Below, piece after piece: positions 17,037 to 26,028 of a DNA stretch of 45,173 bases (positions within the stretch are counted from its first letter, which is position 1; each line of letters opens with the position of its first letter). The notes below the pieces were generated by a model. That model was not told where the DNA came from. It made no database searches and was given only the letters and a program-made list of their open reading frames with translations. The DNA lies in the NCBI GenBank assembly GCA_900472925.1, contig UCJU01000022.1, forward strand, positions 1 to 45,173. The letters run 5' to 3'. The stretch is from Hyphomicrobiales bacterium. GTDB taxonomy: Bacteria; Pseudomonadota; Alphaproteobacteria; Rhizobiales; Rhizobiaceae. The translations under genes were made by a program, and so were the position numbers.

Positions 17037-17231
17037 TCAACCGCGGAAAAGGCTTTCGGCGGCCTTGCGACCTGCGGACTTCTTTTCGCGTTCGGATTCC
17101 AGTCTTTCGATTTCTGTCTCCAAGGATGCGATACGCGCGGTCAATTCGTCCACGGATAGCAGGCTGATATCGCCTCCGACAACGTGAGTCGTTGACGGTT
17201 GCTTGGGCAGGTCTTCATCGAAAACACTCAT
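17037..17231 (-). CDS. DUF1192 family protein
   Basis: 64 residues: an N-terminal disordered part (MSVFDEDLPKQPSTTH), the LSVDELTARIASLETEIERL heptad helix, and a basic tail (EREKKSAGRKAAESLF). This is the conserved alphaproteobacterial DUF1192 pattern, a small coiled-coil protein of unknown function. Its start overlaps the stop of the MFS gene by 4 bases, so it is translated from the same message. Confidence 0.85.
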   Translation of the reverse strand: MSVFDEDLPKQPSTTHVVGGDISLLSVDELTARIASLETEIERLESEREKKSAGRKAAESLFRG

Positions 17232-18505
17232 ATTCCAGCTCCCTTTTCCAGCTCTGCTTCATCCGGCGGATATTGCGGCGCGCGCGGATCGAGCGACACA
17301 CTTTCCGGCGTCGCCATGGGCGCGGACGCTGCGGTGGAGAAATTCTCCTTCTCCGCTGTCGGCAACGTCGCCCTCTGCCTCGACCGGAACATAGCATAGG
17401 CCGTGATCAGAAGATGCGCCACTGCCGTGACCGAAAACAGGGCGTAGGGGCCGTAGGAGGTCATGATCGGGCCGCCAAGCGTAGGTCCGATGATGGTGCC
17501 AATGCCGTAAAGCAACAACAAGCCACCGGACACCTTCACGAAGTCTTCGGAAGACGCATAGTCATTGGCATGCGCAACGGCGATGGGGTAAAGCGCATTC
17601 GCCGCCGCACCGTATAGCGCAATCATGCTGATCAGCACATAGATATGGCTGGGTTGAATGAGCGTGACGGCGAGGCCCGCCATGGCCGCTACGCCTGATA
17701 GCCCCGCCAGGACGTAACGTCGGTCTATCCTGTCGGAGAGCTTGCCAGCTGGAAATTGCGCCAATGCACCGATAAAGATCGTCACGCTGACCATGATGGC
17801 GATGGTGGTGGGATTGAGACCAGCGCGGGCACCGAACACCGCGCCCAACGTGCCATAGGCGCCATTGGCGATGCCGATGAGAAGGATGCCAACAAAGGAA
17901 ACCGGTGATGTTCGATAAAGGGCCGGTAGGTCGAGTTTCACCTTTTTCAGCGGTTGCGGACTTTCCGCCCGGGACAGCATCGCAGGCATGATGGCAACGC
18001 AATAGATGATGGCGCAGACCATGAACAGGGACGTGGTGCTGACTGTGCCGAACGGGACGACCAACTGACCGGCGACGACGCCAAACAGGGTGATGGCAAT
18101 GTAGAGCGAGAAGATTGCCCCGCGGCTTTCATTGGTGGCGCGTTCATTCAGCCAGCTCTCGATGATCATCGAGGTGCCAGCGGTGCAGAAGCCGGTCAGC
18201 GCGCGCAGTGCAACCCAGGCAACGTCATCGATGAACAAACCGGTGAGCAGGACCGTCAGGCAGATGAGTGCGACGAAGCTGCCGAATGCGCGGATATGGC
18301 CAGCACGCCGAACAATGGCGGGTGCGACAAAGCAGCCGATTACGAAACCCGCCGCCCAGGATGTACCGAGAAAACCAAGGACTTCGTTGGAATAGCCTTC
18401 CGCGGATCCCCGCATGGGAAGCAGCAGGCCCTGGAGGCCATTGCCCAGAAACAGAAACAAGGTGCTGGATAAAAGAGCGAATACGGGTAGAAGATTTCTG
18501 CTCAT
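17228..18505 (-). CDS. MFS transporter, YcaD-like
   Basis: 425 residues with about twelve membrane helices and a soluble C-terminal tail of about 45 residues. MFS features include the helix 2-3 loop segment VAPAIVRRAGHIRAFG and the LSDRIDRRYVLAG loop between helices 8 and 9, where the G-x-x-x-D-R-x-G-R motif has diverged. WLNERATNESRG is characteristic of the YcaD subgroup. The substrate is unknown and export versus import cannot be inferred. It is the first gene of a two-gene unit with DUF1192. Confidence 0.85.
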   Translation of the reverse strand: MSRNLLPVFALLSSTLFLFLGNGLQGLLLPMRGSAEGYSNEVLGFLGTSWAAGFVIGCFVAPAIVRRAGHIRAFGSFVALICLTVLLTGLFIDDVAWVALRALTGFCTAGTSMIIESWLNERATNESRGAIFSLYIAITLFGVVAGQLVVPFGTVSTTSLFMVCAIIYCVAIMPAMLSRAESPQPLKKVKLDLPALYRTSPVSFVGILLIGIANGAYGTLGAVFGARAGLNPTTIAIMVSVTIFIGALAQFPAGKLSDRIDRRYVLAGLSGVAAMAGLAVTLIQPSHIYVLISMIALYGAAANALYPIAVAHANDYASSEDFVKVSGGLLLLYGIGTIIGPTLGGPIMTSYGPYALFSVTAVAHLLITAYAMFRSRQRATLPTAEKENFSTAASAPMATPESVSLDPRAPQYPPDEAELEKGAGI

Positions 18506-18637
18506 AAAGTCACTCTCATGCTAGCGATTCATGGTGTAGATCTGGGGCGGCGACGCGCCAATAGGTTGCTTGCCCTTGGTGAACATTAAAAATGTCCAGC
18601 CTGTGACGCTGTTTCAATAAAGCCAAAAGGTTTCACG

Positions 18638-18793
18638 ATGACGAAGGCAATCGGCCTTTTTTTGCTTCTGGCCATGGGCATCCAGATCATCCGCCCGCTG
18701 GGCTTCCCCGGCCTTCGCAAGCGCGGCGACTGCTGGAAAATCGCAGCCGGAGCCTTTGTCCTCTGGACGCTGGTCCTTTTGCTACGGCCTTGA
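18638..18793 (+). CDS. Small two-helix membrane protein
   Basis: 51 residues. The N-terminal helix is AIGLFLLLAMGIQIIRPL, followed by a basic polar loop (GLRKRGDCWK) and a second helix (IAAGAFVLWTLVLLLRP). The reading frame has normal GC-rich third positions. An AAAGG-like ribosome site precedes the ATG. It resembles small conserved rhizobial membrane proteins, but I cannot name a family. It is divergent from the MFS gene and convergent with the XRE-family gene. Confidence 0.6.
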   Translation: MTKAIGLFLLLAMGIQIIRPLGFPGLRKRGDCWKIAAGAFVLWTLVLLLRP

Positions 18794-18834
18794 TCAAAGG
18801 GTCACCCCATTTTTGCAAAGGGGTGAAGTCTGTT

Positions 18835-19314
18835 TCAAAGCTTGCGACCCAGATAGGTCTCGACCTTCTTCTTTTCCCAATCCGCGTTGAGAAAGGGTAC
18901 CATCTCGAAGATGCTGAGACCTTTCAAGGCCAGCGCCACGATCCAGACAAGTGCTGGCCAGATGACCCAGAAATAATTGGGACCGGTGACCAGATTGATC
19001 ACGGTCAGGATCGTAAGGATAACGATACAGCGGATAATCTGCATGTAATACGCCTTGATGCGGCGCACGCGCTCAAACGCGATCGCTTCATCTGCGGCGG
19101 TTGAATGGCTTGAGAAGTCTGACACTTTCGTCTCCTGTGGTTCGGTCAGTTGCGACACGTCGACCTCGAAGACGGATGCAAGCGCGCTCAATGTTTCCAG
19201 GCTTGCTGATTGGCCATGTTCAATGCGCTGGATCGTCCGCACGCTAAGACCGCTGACGGTGGCGAGTTGCTCCTGCGACCAGCCACGTTGCAGTCTGAGT
19301 TTCTGTATCAGCAT
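18835..19314 (-). CDS. Membrane-anchored XRE-family regulator with 2TM domain
   Basis: 159 residues from the ATG at 19314, which has a GGAG site. The longer frame upstream is out of family. Residues about 2-60 form an XRE helix-turn-helix (LRLQRGWSQEQLATVSGLSVRTIQRIE). A charged linker follows, then two membrane helices at about 95-140 (IIRCIVILTILTVINLV and YFWVIWPALVWIVALAL) that fit the 2TM domain, and a short tail. It is likely a DNA-binding protein tethered to the inner membrane. The target and signal are unknown. Confidence 0.8.
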   Translation of the reverse strand: MLIQKLRLQRGWSQEQLATVSGLSVRTIQRIEHGQSASLETLSALASVFEVDVSQLTEPQETKVSDFSSHSTAADEAIAFERVRRIKAYYMQIIRCIVILTILTVINLVTGPNYFWVIWPALVWIVALALKGLSIFEMVPFLNADWEKKKVETYLGRKL

Positions 19315-19479
19315 TGCGGTTCTCCAAGGTTCGACGGGGCTGACACTCATCCGATCCACGCCCAAACGCCACGACATCTCCCCGACTGTCGGGCAAATGT
19401 CAGGTGGTGACGGCGGCGCGCTGCCCGCATACTGCACCTGCGCACTTTCATTTTGAAGAGACTGCACGCCCTTCAACGA

Positions 19480-19507
19480 AAAAAGCCGCCCCGGCGGGAC
19501 GGCTTTT
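19480..19507 (-). terminator. Rho-independent terminator of the aldolase gene
   Basis: On the minus strand, AAAAGCCGTCCC pairs with GGGGCGGCTTTT (one wobble) around GCC and ends in a T run, about 20 bases past the aldolase stop. Confidence 0.85.
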
Positions 19508-19527
19508 CATCGTCTCAGTGTCTGGTG

Positions 19528-20553
19528 TCACGCGGCCTTTTCGAGTTCCTGTGTCCAGTTGCCCAGCGCGGCCAGAGAATTCATTTCGGCGCGGTGGCGG
19601 AAGGCGCGCTGGCCTGCGGCCACGTTTTCGGACTTGCCACCCCATGCCTTGATGGCCGAGTCCTGAAGGGCGCGACCGTAGGAGAAGGTTAGCGACCATG
19701 GCAGATCACAACCGCTGTTCATGGCGGAGAGATGCGCAGTCGCTTCTTCGGGAGACTGGCCACCGGAGAGGAAGGCGATGCCGGGAACTGCCGGAGACAC
19801 GGTGGCTTTGAGAACCTTGATGGTCTTTTCGGCCACTTCGGCAACCGATGCCTTGCGAGCATTCTTGCCGTCGATGATCATGTTCGGCTTAAGGATCATG
19901 CCTTCGAGATTGACGCGTGCGTCGTAGAGATCTGTGAAGACGGTTCGCAGAACCCATTCGGTGACCTCAGCGCAGCGATCGATGCTATGGGTGCCGGGTT
20001 CGCCGTCCATGAGCACTTCCGGCTCGACGATAGGCACGATACCTGCCTGCTGGCAAAGTGCCGCATAGCGGGCAAGCGCTTGCGAGTCAGCCTTGATGGA
20101 TCCCCATGTGGGCAGTCCATTGCCGATGTTGATGACGCCGCGCCACTTGGCGAAACGCGCGCCAGCTTCGTAATATGTTTTCAGTCGTTCAGCGAGGCCA
20201 TCGAGACCTTCGGTTACGGTTTCTCCCGGAAAGAAAGCCTGAGGCTTGGCGCCCGTGTCGACCTTGATGCCGGGAATGCTGCCCGCGGCCTTGATGATAT
20301 CAACAAACGGCGTGCCATCTGCGGCCTTCTGGAAGAGCGTTTCTTCATAGAGAATAACGCCGGAGATATACTTCGTCATCGCCTCTTCTGTTCGAAACAG
20401 CATTTCGCGATAATCGCGGCGGCTGGTTTCCGTGGATTCCAGATTGATGGTGTCGAAACGTTTTTTGATGGTGCCGGTGGACTCGTCCGCAGCCAGCAAG
20501 CCCTTGCCTTTGGCGACCATTTTCGCTGCAATGTCTTCAAGACGCTCAGTCAT
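19528..20553 (-). CDS. Fructose-bisphosphate aldolase, class I
   Basis: 341 residues from the ATG at 20553, with GGGAG upstream. An ATG further up has no family similarity. This is a class I, Schiff-base aldolase of the eukaryote-like type: the early segment GLLAADESTGTI, KWRGVINIG, and the lysine in GMILKPNMI that forms the imine with dihydroxyacetone phosphate, followed by GIAFLSGGQSPEEA. It splits or makes fructose 1,6-bisphosphate. It sits downstream of pgk but with a 220-bp gap containing inverted repeats, so it is probably separately transcribed. Confidence 0.94.
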   Translation of the reverse strand: MTERLEDIAAKMVAKGKGLLAADESTGTIKKRFDTINLESTETSRRDYREMLFRTEEAMTKYISGVILYEETLFQKAADGTPFVDIIKAAGSIPGIKVDTGAKPQAFFPGETVTEGLDGLAERLKTYYEAGARFAKWRGVINIGNGLPTWGSIKADSQALARYAALCQQAGIVPIVEPEVLMDGEPGTHSIDRCAEVTEWVLRTVFTDLYDARVNLEGMILKPNMIIDGKNARKASVAEVAEKTIKVLKATVSPAVPGIAFLSGGQSPEEATAHLSAMNSGCDLPWSLTFSYGRALQDSAIKAWGGKSENVAAGQRAFRHRAEMNSLAALGNWTQELEKAA

Positions 20554-20629
20554 TTTTAAATCTCCCTTAGCACAATGAACTTGAGTTACCAGAAGTTCCA
20601 AGGCAGGAAAATGGCAGGCTAAATCATTG

Positions 20630-20656
20630 AAACGATTGAAGTCATTTCAATCGTTT
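20630..20656. promoter_or_regulatory. Perfect 11-bp inverted repeat upstream of the aldolase gene
   Basis: AAACGATTGAA, spacer GTCAT, TTCAATCGTTT, centred about 90 bp upstream of the aldolase ATG in AT-rich sequence. The size and symmetry suit a dimeric repressor or activator operator. There is no T tract fitting a terminator for pgk. The regulator is unknown. Confidence 0.55.
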
Positions 20657-20710
20657 GAAAATTTAGGAAATCTTTAAAAATTTTTAAATGCGGGTAGCTG
20701 TGTTGTGGGT

Positions 20711-20729
20711 CCTCGGGACAAGCCCGAGG
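20711..20729. repeat. Short palindromic intergenic repeat (CCTCGGG-type)
   Basis: CCTCGGG-ACAAG-CCCGAGG, a 7-bp perfect stem followed by ATGA, between pgk and the aldolase gene. By recall, this palindrome belongs to a class scattered in rhizobial intergenic regions. Only this copy is present in the window, so its repeat status is from recall rather than seen here. Confidence 0.5.
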
Positions 20730-20773
20730 ATGAGGTCGGATGTGGAGCGGGCATTGCCGCCCGATGTTTGTGC

Positions 20774-21976
20774 TTACTTCTGCTCGCTGAGAATAGCGAC
20801 GCCGGGCAGGACTTTGCCTTCCATCCACTCCAGGAATGCGCCGCCTGCGGTGGAGATATAGGTGAAGTCTTCCGCCACGCCAGCATGGTTCAGTGCGGCA
20901 ACCGTATCGCCACCACCGGCGACTGAAACGAGCTTGCCGGCTTTGGTGCATTCGGCGGCGTACTGAGCTGCTGCAACGGTTGCCTTGTCGAAGGGCGCGA
21001 TTTCGAAAGCGCCGAGGGGACCGTTCCAGACCAGCGTTTCAGCACGGGAAATCCAGCCTTTGATGGCTTCAACGGATTTCGGTCCAACGTCGAGAACCAT
21101 GGCGTCCTCAGGGATCGCGCTGATATCAACGACTTCGTTTTCGGCATTGGCCTTGAACTCGCGGGCGATCACGCCGTCTTCCGGCAGGACGATGGCGCAG
21201 CCTGCAGTGGCAGCTTCGATCATGATCTGCTTTGCGGTTTCGGCCAGGTCATGCTCGCAGAGCGATTTGCCGACGTGGGTGCCGCGTGCGGCCAGGAATG
21301 TGTTGGCCATGCCGCCACCGATCACCAGCGCGTCCACCTTTTTGACGAGGTTCATGAGGAGATCGATCTTGCTCGACACCTTCGCGCCACCGACGATAGC
21401 AACGACCGGACGGGCAGGGGCGCCGAGGCCTTTTTCCAGTGCTTCAAGCTCTGCCTGCATGGTGCGGCCAGCATAAGCGGGCAGATGGCGGGCAAGGCCT
21501 TCCGTGGAGGCATGCGCCCGATGTGCTGCGGAAAACGCATCATTGACGTAGATGTCACCGTTCTTGGCCAGCTCTGCCACGAAGGCTGCATCGTTCGTCT
21601 CTTCACCCTTATGGAAACGGGTGTTTTCCAGAAGCAGGATATCGCCGTTGTTCATGGCCGCCACCGCATCTGCTGCCGCCGTGCCGATGGCTTCGGAGGC
21701 AAAATGGACGGTGTGGCCCAGAACCTCTTCGACCGAGGAGGTGATGAGCGACAGTGACATATCGGCGACTGGAGCACCCTTCGGGCGGCCGAAATGGGCC
21801 AGCAAAATAACCTTCGCGCCCTTTTTCGACAGTTCCAGGATTGTCGGTGCAACACGCTGGATGCGGGTCTTGTCCGTTACCTTGCCGTCGGCAACCGGCA
21901 CATTGAGATCGACGCGGACAAGAACGCGCTTTCCGGCGATGTCGGTGAGGTGATCGAGGGTCTTGAAGGCGGGCAT
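20774..21976 (-). CDS. pgk: Phosphoglycerate kinase
   Basis: 400 residues, standard length. The N-domain has the substrate-binding RVDLNVP near 21-27 and [10 protein letters not shown] near 58. The hinge region follows, and the C-domain has the ATP-binding [12 protein letters not shown] and the C-terminal GGGDTVAAL loop. It interconverts 1,3-bisphosphoglycerate and 3-phosphoglycerate with ATP formation. It follows the antiporter gene on the same strand after about 75 bp. In relatives without that insertion the order tkt-gap-pgk-fba is compact. Confidence 0.97.
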   Translation of the reverse strand: MPAFKTLDHLTDIAGKRVLVRVDLNVPVADGKVTDKTRIQRVAPTILELSKKGAKVILLAHFGRPKGAPVADMSLSLITSSVEEVLGHTVHFASEAIGTAAADAVAAMNNGDILLLENTRFHKGEETNDAAFVAELAKNGDIYVNDAFSAAHRAHASTEGLARHLPAYAGRTMQAELEALEKGLGAPARPVVAIVGGAKVSSKIDLLMNLVKKVDALVIGGGMANTFLAARGTHVGKSLCEHDLAETAKQIMIEAATAGCAIVLPEDGVIAREFKANAENEVVDISAIPEDAMVLDVGPKSVEAIKGWISRAETLVWNGPLGAFEIAPFDKATVAAAQYAAECTKAGKLVSVAGGGDTVAALNHAGVAEDFTYISTAGGAFLEWMEGKVLPGVAILSEQK

Positions 21977-22051
21977 ATGTCGATCCTGATGTCGTTGAAC
22001 AAAATGGGTTTGCGCGCGAACATACTATGCCTGACCGGTGGTGCAAGACGG

Positions 22052-23929
22052 TTACCGATCATTTTCACCCATGTCTGGACGATCCGGTTCATCTGGTATG
22101 TCGTTACCGTCGGCCTGCGCTTTGCGTGCAGCGCTTTTTTCGGCAAAATAGGTCCGGCTTCGCTGAACGATTTCCTTGAGGTTGATGAAAACCGGCAGGG
22201 CTGTGGCAGGTGCCACCGGCTCCAGTGAAATGCCGACGCTGGACACCGCATGGTTTTCATCGAGATCACGCACGATGAGGATGAGCCACCCCAGCCGGAC
22301 GCGGTCGGCATATTCCGCTTTGCCGCCGAGGCGGCTTTCAATCAGTTCGGCGACCGTCAGCGTCTGTTCCTGTGCCGAGAGCAGGCCGGGTCCATAGGAC
22401 GCATCGAGTTCCTTTGCCGGTCGCTGTGGTGAAATCGAGAAGGTTCCGAAAATGTCCTCGTCATCCTTGGTCACGGGTTTGGCGCTGGCAAACAAACGGT
22501 CCAGCAGGCGCGTGTAGCTGGGCATGACGAAAAGATAGACCAGATCTTTCTCTCGCAGGCGGCCGGCATATTGATAACGAATGGACTTGCCGTCACGCAC
22601 CACAAGCGATGGCATCGCCCAGCGCGGAATGCGTTCACCCTGCAAAATGGCACTGCCCTTAGCGACCCTGTAGGAAATCAGCTCGTGATTGGCGGTGCCG
22701 GGCAGGTCCACTTCCAGCTTGTCCACATCACCCATGCGTGGCGGCACGATGAGGCCGAGCCGGGTGGCCACGGGCTTGATCGTCCAGCCCTGTATCAAGA
22801 GTGAAACCAGCACGATGATGAAGGCGACGTTGAAATAGGTTTCTGCCCCGTCCAATCCACCCAATGCAGGCAGAATGGCCAGCAGAATGGAGACTGCACC
22901 GCGCAGGCCGACCCAGGCGACGAAAGTGGTTTCCTGCTGCGTATAATTGAAGGGAAGAAGGCTGAGCCAGACGGCCAGCGGTCGCGCGATGAAGATCAGG
23001 AACAGTGCCAGCAGCACGGCGGGCACGAGGATGGCTGGAAACTGCGATGGTGTGGCGAGCAGGCCAAGCATCAGGAACATGATGATCTGTGCCAGCCACG
23101 TCATGCCTTCGTGAAAACGGCGGATGGCACCCTTGGCCAGAATTTTGCGATTACCCGCAACGATGCCTGCGACATAAACCGCGAGGAAGCCGCTGCCGTG
23201 CGACGCGCCGGTAAAGGAAAAGACAAGCAAGGCAAGAGCCAGCACAAGGATCGGCACCAGGCCTCGATCCACCTGAAAACGATTGACGACGTTGACGATC
23301 ATCAGCCCGCCCAGCACACCGAAGACAATGCCGAGGATCATTTCCTGAACGAAAAGCAGGATGAAGCTGCTGTCGAAGGCTGCGAGCCCCTGACCTTTCG
23401 CGACCACTTCCACCAGCGCGATGGTCAGGAAAATGGCCATCGGATCGTTGGTGCCGGATTCGACTTCCAGCGTCGAGCGGACCTGATCGCGGATATGAAT
23501 GCCGCCGATGCGCAGCAGAAAGAAGACGGCCGCCGCATCTGTGGAGGCAACGATGGAGCCGAGCAACAGCCCTTGCAGCCAGGAAAAACCGAGCAGCAGG
23601 CCCGCGGCACCTGCAAAAAATACGGATGTCAGCACGACACCTACGGTAGCAAGCGAAATAGACGGCCCTGCCGATAGTCTGAAGGACTGTATGGACGTGC
23701 CAAAGCCGCTGTCGAACAGGATAACGGCCAGCACCAGCGAGCCCAGCATATAGGCCAACGGGTTGTTGCTGAAATGAATGCCGAGCCCGTCCGTGCCTGC
23801 GGCCAGACCAATGACCAGAAACAGCAGAAGAAGCGGTGCGCCGAAGCGATAAGCGATCAGGCTGGAAAAGGCTGCAACGAGAACGAGAACGGTGGCGACC
23901 AGCAGCAAGATATAAAATGATTCCACGCC
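22052..23929 (-). CDS. Potassium/proton antiporter, CPA1 family with RCK_C domain
   Basis: 625 residues using a GTG at 23929, which is preceded by GGAAAGGA. An ATG at 23959 would add ten non-hydrophobic residues. About twelve to thirteen membrane helices fill residues 1-390, with the CPA transport motif STDAAAVFFLL and the ESGTNDP cation-site segment (E-x-x-x-N-D). A TrkA-C/RCK_C-like ligand domain lies at about 400-485, and a further soluble tail at 520-625 ends in charged disorder. This architecture fits NhaP2/CvrA K+/H+ antiporters in the inner membrane. The gene lies between gap and pgk. Confidence 0.9.
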   Translation of the reverse strand, partial: GVESFYILLLVATVLVLVAAFSSLIAYRFGAPLLLLFLVIGLAAGTDGLGIHFSNNPLAYMLGSLVLAVILFDSGFGTSIQSFRLSAGPSISLATVGVVLTSVFFAGAAGLLLGFSWLQGLLLGSIVASTDAAAVFFLLRIGGIHIRDQVRSTLEVESGTNDPMAIFLTIALVEVVAKGQGLAAFDSSFILLFVQEMILGIVFGVLGGLMIVNVVNRFQVDRGLVPILVLALALLVFSFTGASHGSGFLAVYVAGIVAGNRKILAKGAIRRFHEGMTWLAQIIMFLMLGLLATPSQFPAILVPAVLLALFLIFIARPLAVWLSLLPFNYTQQETTFVAWVGLRGAVSILLAILPALGGLDGAETYFNVAFIIVLVSLLIQGWTIKPVATRLGLIVPPRMGDVDKLEVDLPGTANHELISYRVAKGSAILQGERIPRWAMPSLVVRDGKSIRYQYAGRLREKDLVYLFVMPSYTRLLDRLFASAKPVTKDDEDIFGTFSISPQRPAKELDASYGPGLLSAQEQTLTVAELIESRLGGKAEYADRVRLGWLILIVRDLDENHAVSSVGISLEPVAPATALPVFINLKEIVQRSRTYFAEKSAARKAQADGNDIPDEPDRPDMGENDR

Positions 23930-24247
23930 CACGTCCTTTCCATGACGGCCGCTTGCCATGCATGCTTCCGCACGTCAGCAATCAATGCGCCACGTTTTGG
24001 ACAGCCACAGCGCACACGTTTACGCAGAGGACAGGGCAAGGCGAGGTGTATCGAATGATACGGCAAGGCACGATTCGCATTGCACGCGACCGAATCCAGA
24101 ATTTGATTTTTCCGGGCGAATATGGACCAGAGCAAGGCGAGCTGTGAGGAAATTGTTTTTCCGGTCTCCGGATCGGCGCACCGCAAAAGAACGTCATGCG
24201 TATAGTGTAGCTTGACGCTTTTCACTCCCTTTGTTAGCTTTGGCCTA
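23930..24247. other. Divergent intergenic region between the antiporter gene and higBA
   Basis: 318 bp counting from the antiporter GTG. It is somewhat AT-richer than its surroundings. It holds the higBA promoter at 24212-24240. I see no gene in it. The short open frames have no ribosome site or family resemblance. Confidence 0.4.
24212..24240 (+). promoter_or_regulatory. Probable sigma-70 promoter of higBA
   Basis: TTGACG (24212-24217), 17-base spacer, TAGCTT (24235-24240), just upstream of the higB ATG at 24248. The message would be nearly leaderless. Confidence 0.45.
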
Positions 24248-24538
24248 ATGAAAATCCGTAACGTGATCCATAAAGGTTTGCGCCGTTTGATCGAGCACGA
24301 TGACGCGAGCGGTTTGCAGGCCGCCGTGGTGCCAAAACTGCTTCGTATCGTGTCTTTCCTTCAGGATATGGAACGCGAAGACGAATTACGCACTGTTCCT
24401 AGTTGGAAAGCGCATCAGCTTGCCGGTGATCGCAAGGGCACGTGGAGCCTGTTCGTTACCAAGAACTGGCGGATTACGTTGCGGATCGATCAAGAGGAAG
24501 TCGAGATTGTCGATCTCAACTACGAGGACTACCACTAG
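24248..24538 (+). CDS. higB: HigB-type toxin (RelE/ParE superfamily)
   Basis: 96 residues. The pattern KGLRRLIEHDDASGL, LQDMEREDELRTVPSWKAHQLAGDRKGTWSL, then NWRITLRIDQEEVEIVDLNYEDYH, is that of HigB/Graft-type ribosome-dependent mRNA interferases. The conserved basic/aromatic residues in the last third (NWRI, Y-E-D-Y-H) are intact, so the toxin looks functional. Toxin-first order with the antitoxin 9 bases later is typical of higBA. It sits between housekeeping carbon genes as a small mobile-looking island with no transposase. Confidence 0.88.
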   Translation: MKIRNVIHKGLRRLIEHDDASGLQAAVVPKLLRIVSFLQDMEREDELRTVPSWKAHQLAGDRKGTWSLFVTKNWRITLRIDQEEVEIVDLNYEDYH

Positions 24539-24547
24539 GAGGTGGCT

Positions 24548-24880
24548 ATGAATGCGATGCAAGGCATCCGCCTGAAAACCCCCGCTCATCCCGGCGGTTT
24601 CATCAAAAGCGAGATTATCGAGCCGTTGGGGCTTTCTGTAACAGCTGCGGCGCAGGCTCTCGGTGTTACGCGAGCGGCCTTGTCGGCCCTCTTGAATGAG
24701 CGTTCGCATCTTTCGCCGGAGATGGCACTGCGGATCGAGAAGGCTTTTGGCGTGTCCATGGACACGCTGATGAGGATGCAGAACAGCTTTGATATCGCTG
24801 AGGCGCGCAAGCGAGAAGGTGATATCCACGTCGCGCCGTTTCGTGGGAAGCCGATCGATCAGCAAACAGTGCAGACCTGA
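24548..24880 (+). CDS. higA: HigA-type antitoxin, XRE family
   Basis: 110 residues from the ATG at 24548, which has GGAGG six bases upstream. A GTG at 24542 overlaps that ribosome site and is rejected. The N-terminal HPGGFIKSEIIEPLGLSVTAAAQALGV is the hallmark of HigA antitoxins, with the helix-turn-helix at about 28-55 (TRAALSALLNERSHLS) and AxRIEKAFG after it. It neutralises HigB and probably represses the shared promoter. The C-terminal tail of about 20 residues (REGDIHVAPFRG) is slightly longer than in the shortest relatives. Confidence 0.9.
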   Translation: MNAMQGIRLKTPAHPGGFIKSEIIEPLGLSVTAAAQALGVTRAALSALLNERSHLSPEMALRIEKAFGVSMDTLMRMQNSFDIAEARKREGDIHVAPFRGKPIDQQTVQT

Positions 24881-24905
24881 CCCCAGAACCGAAGACCTGA
24901 AACAC

Positions 24906-24937
24906 AAAACCCGGCAGGATCGCTCCCGCCGGGTTTT
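24906..24937. terminator. Bidirectional terminator between higA and gap
   Basis: A perfect 10-bp stem AAAACCCGGC/GCCGGGTTTT with a 12-base loop, with T runs on both strands. It serves convergent higA (+) and gap (-). Confidence 0.85.
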
Positions 24938-24960
24938 GCTTATTCGCTATCTGCAAACAA

Positions 24961-25971
24961 TCAGATGGTTTTGGATAGAGCCACAGCCGTATCGGACATG
25001 CGGTTGGAGAAGCCCCATTCGTTGTCGTACCAGGTCAGGATACGCACGAAGTTGCCTTCCATGACCTTGGTCTGGTCCGTTGCGAAGATGGACGAATGGC
25101 TGTCGTGGTTGAAGTCGCGGGAAACCAGCGGCTCGTCGGTGTAGCCGAGGATGCCCTTCAGTGCGCCGTTGGAGGCGGACTTGATGGCGTTGTTGATTTC
25201 CTCGACTGTCGTTGCCTTCTTGGCGACGAACTTGAAATCGACGACGGAGACGTTCGGTGTTGGAACACGGATCGACGTGCCGTCGAGCTTGCCCTTGAGG
25301 TGAGGCAGCACGAGACCGACGGCCTTGGCGGCGCCTGTGGATGTCGGGATCATGGACAGGGCTGCAGCGCGGGCGCGGTACAGGTCCTTGTGCATGGTGT
25401 CCAGCGTCGGCTGGTCGCCCGTGTAGGAGTGGATCGTTGTCATGAAGCCGTGGTCGATGCCGACGGCATCATCCAGAACCTTGACGACAGGAACCAGGCA
25501 GTTCGTCGTGCAGGACGCGTTGGAGATGACGAGGTGATCCTTCGTCAGCTGGTCGTGGTTGACGCCGAAGACAACCGTCAAATCCGCACCTTCGGCAGGT
25601 GCCGAGATGATGACGCGCTTGGCACCAGCTGTAAGGTGGGCGGCGGCCTTGTCACGGGCAACGAAGATGCCTGTGCATTCCAGCGCGATATCAACGCCGA
25701 GTTCGCCATGTGGTAGCTGTGCCGGGTCGCGAACGGCCGTCACTTTGATCGGCTTGCCGCCACCAACGATGATGGTGTCGCCTTCGACCTTTACCTCTGC
25801 CGGGAAACGGCCGTGGATGCTGTCATAGCGCAGCAGGTGCGCATTGGTTTCAACAGGGCCGAGGTCGTTGATGGCAACGACTTCGATGTCCGTGCGGCCG
25901 GATTCTACGATGGCGCGAAGGACGTTGCGGCCAATGCGACCAAAACCGTTAATGGCAACTTTTACTGTCAT
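24961..25971 (-). CDS. gap: Glyceraldehyde-3-phosphate dehydrogenase
   Basis: 336 residues from the ATG at 25971, chosen because GGGAG lies 7 bases upstream and the protein then begins [15 protein letters not shown]. The Rossmann motif GFGRIG is at 9-14, catalytic SCTTNC has Cys154, and the C-terminal [12 protein letters not shown] is intact. INDL after the second strand suits NAD use, though NADP cannot be excluded. It oxidatively phosphorylates glyceraldehyde 3-phosphate. It lies 57 bases after tkt on the same strand, so tkt-gap is a likely operon. Confidence 0.97.
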   Translation of the reverse strand: MTVKVAINGFGRIGRNVLRAIVESGRTDIEVVAINDLGPVETNAHLLRYDSIHGRFPAEVKVEGDTIIVGGGKPIKVTAVRDPAQLPHGELGVDIALECTGIFVARDKAAAHLTAGAKRVIISAPAEGADLTVVFGVNHDQLTKDHLVISNASCTTNCLVPVVKVLDDAVGIDHGFMTTIHSYTGDQPTLDTMHKDLYRARAAALSMIPTSTGAAKAVGLVLPHLKGKLDGTSIRVPTPNVSVVDFKFVAKKATTVEEINNAIKSASNGALKGILGYTDEPLVSRDFNHDSHSSIFATDQTKVMEGNFVRILTWYDNEWGFSNRMSDTAVALSKTI

Positions 25972-26028
25972 ATACATACTCCCGATCAATATTTTCGTTT
26001 TTGTATGGAATGGTGACGGCGTTGGCCG

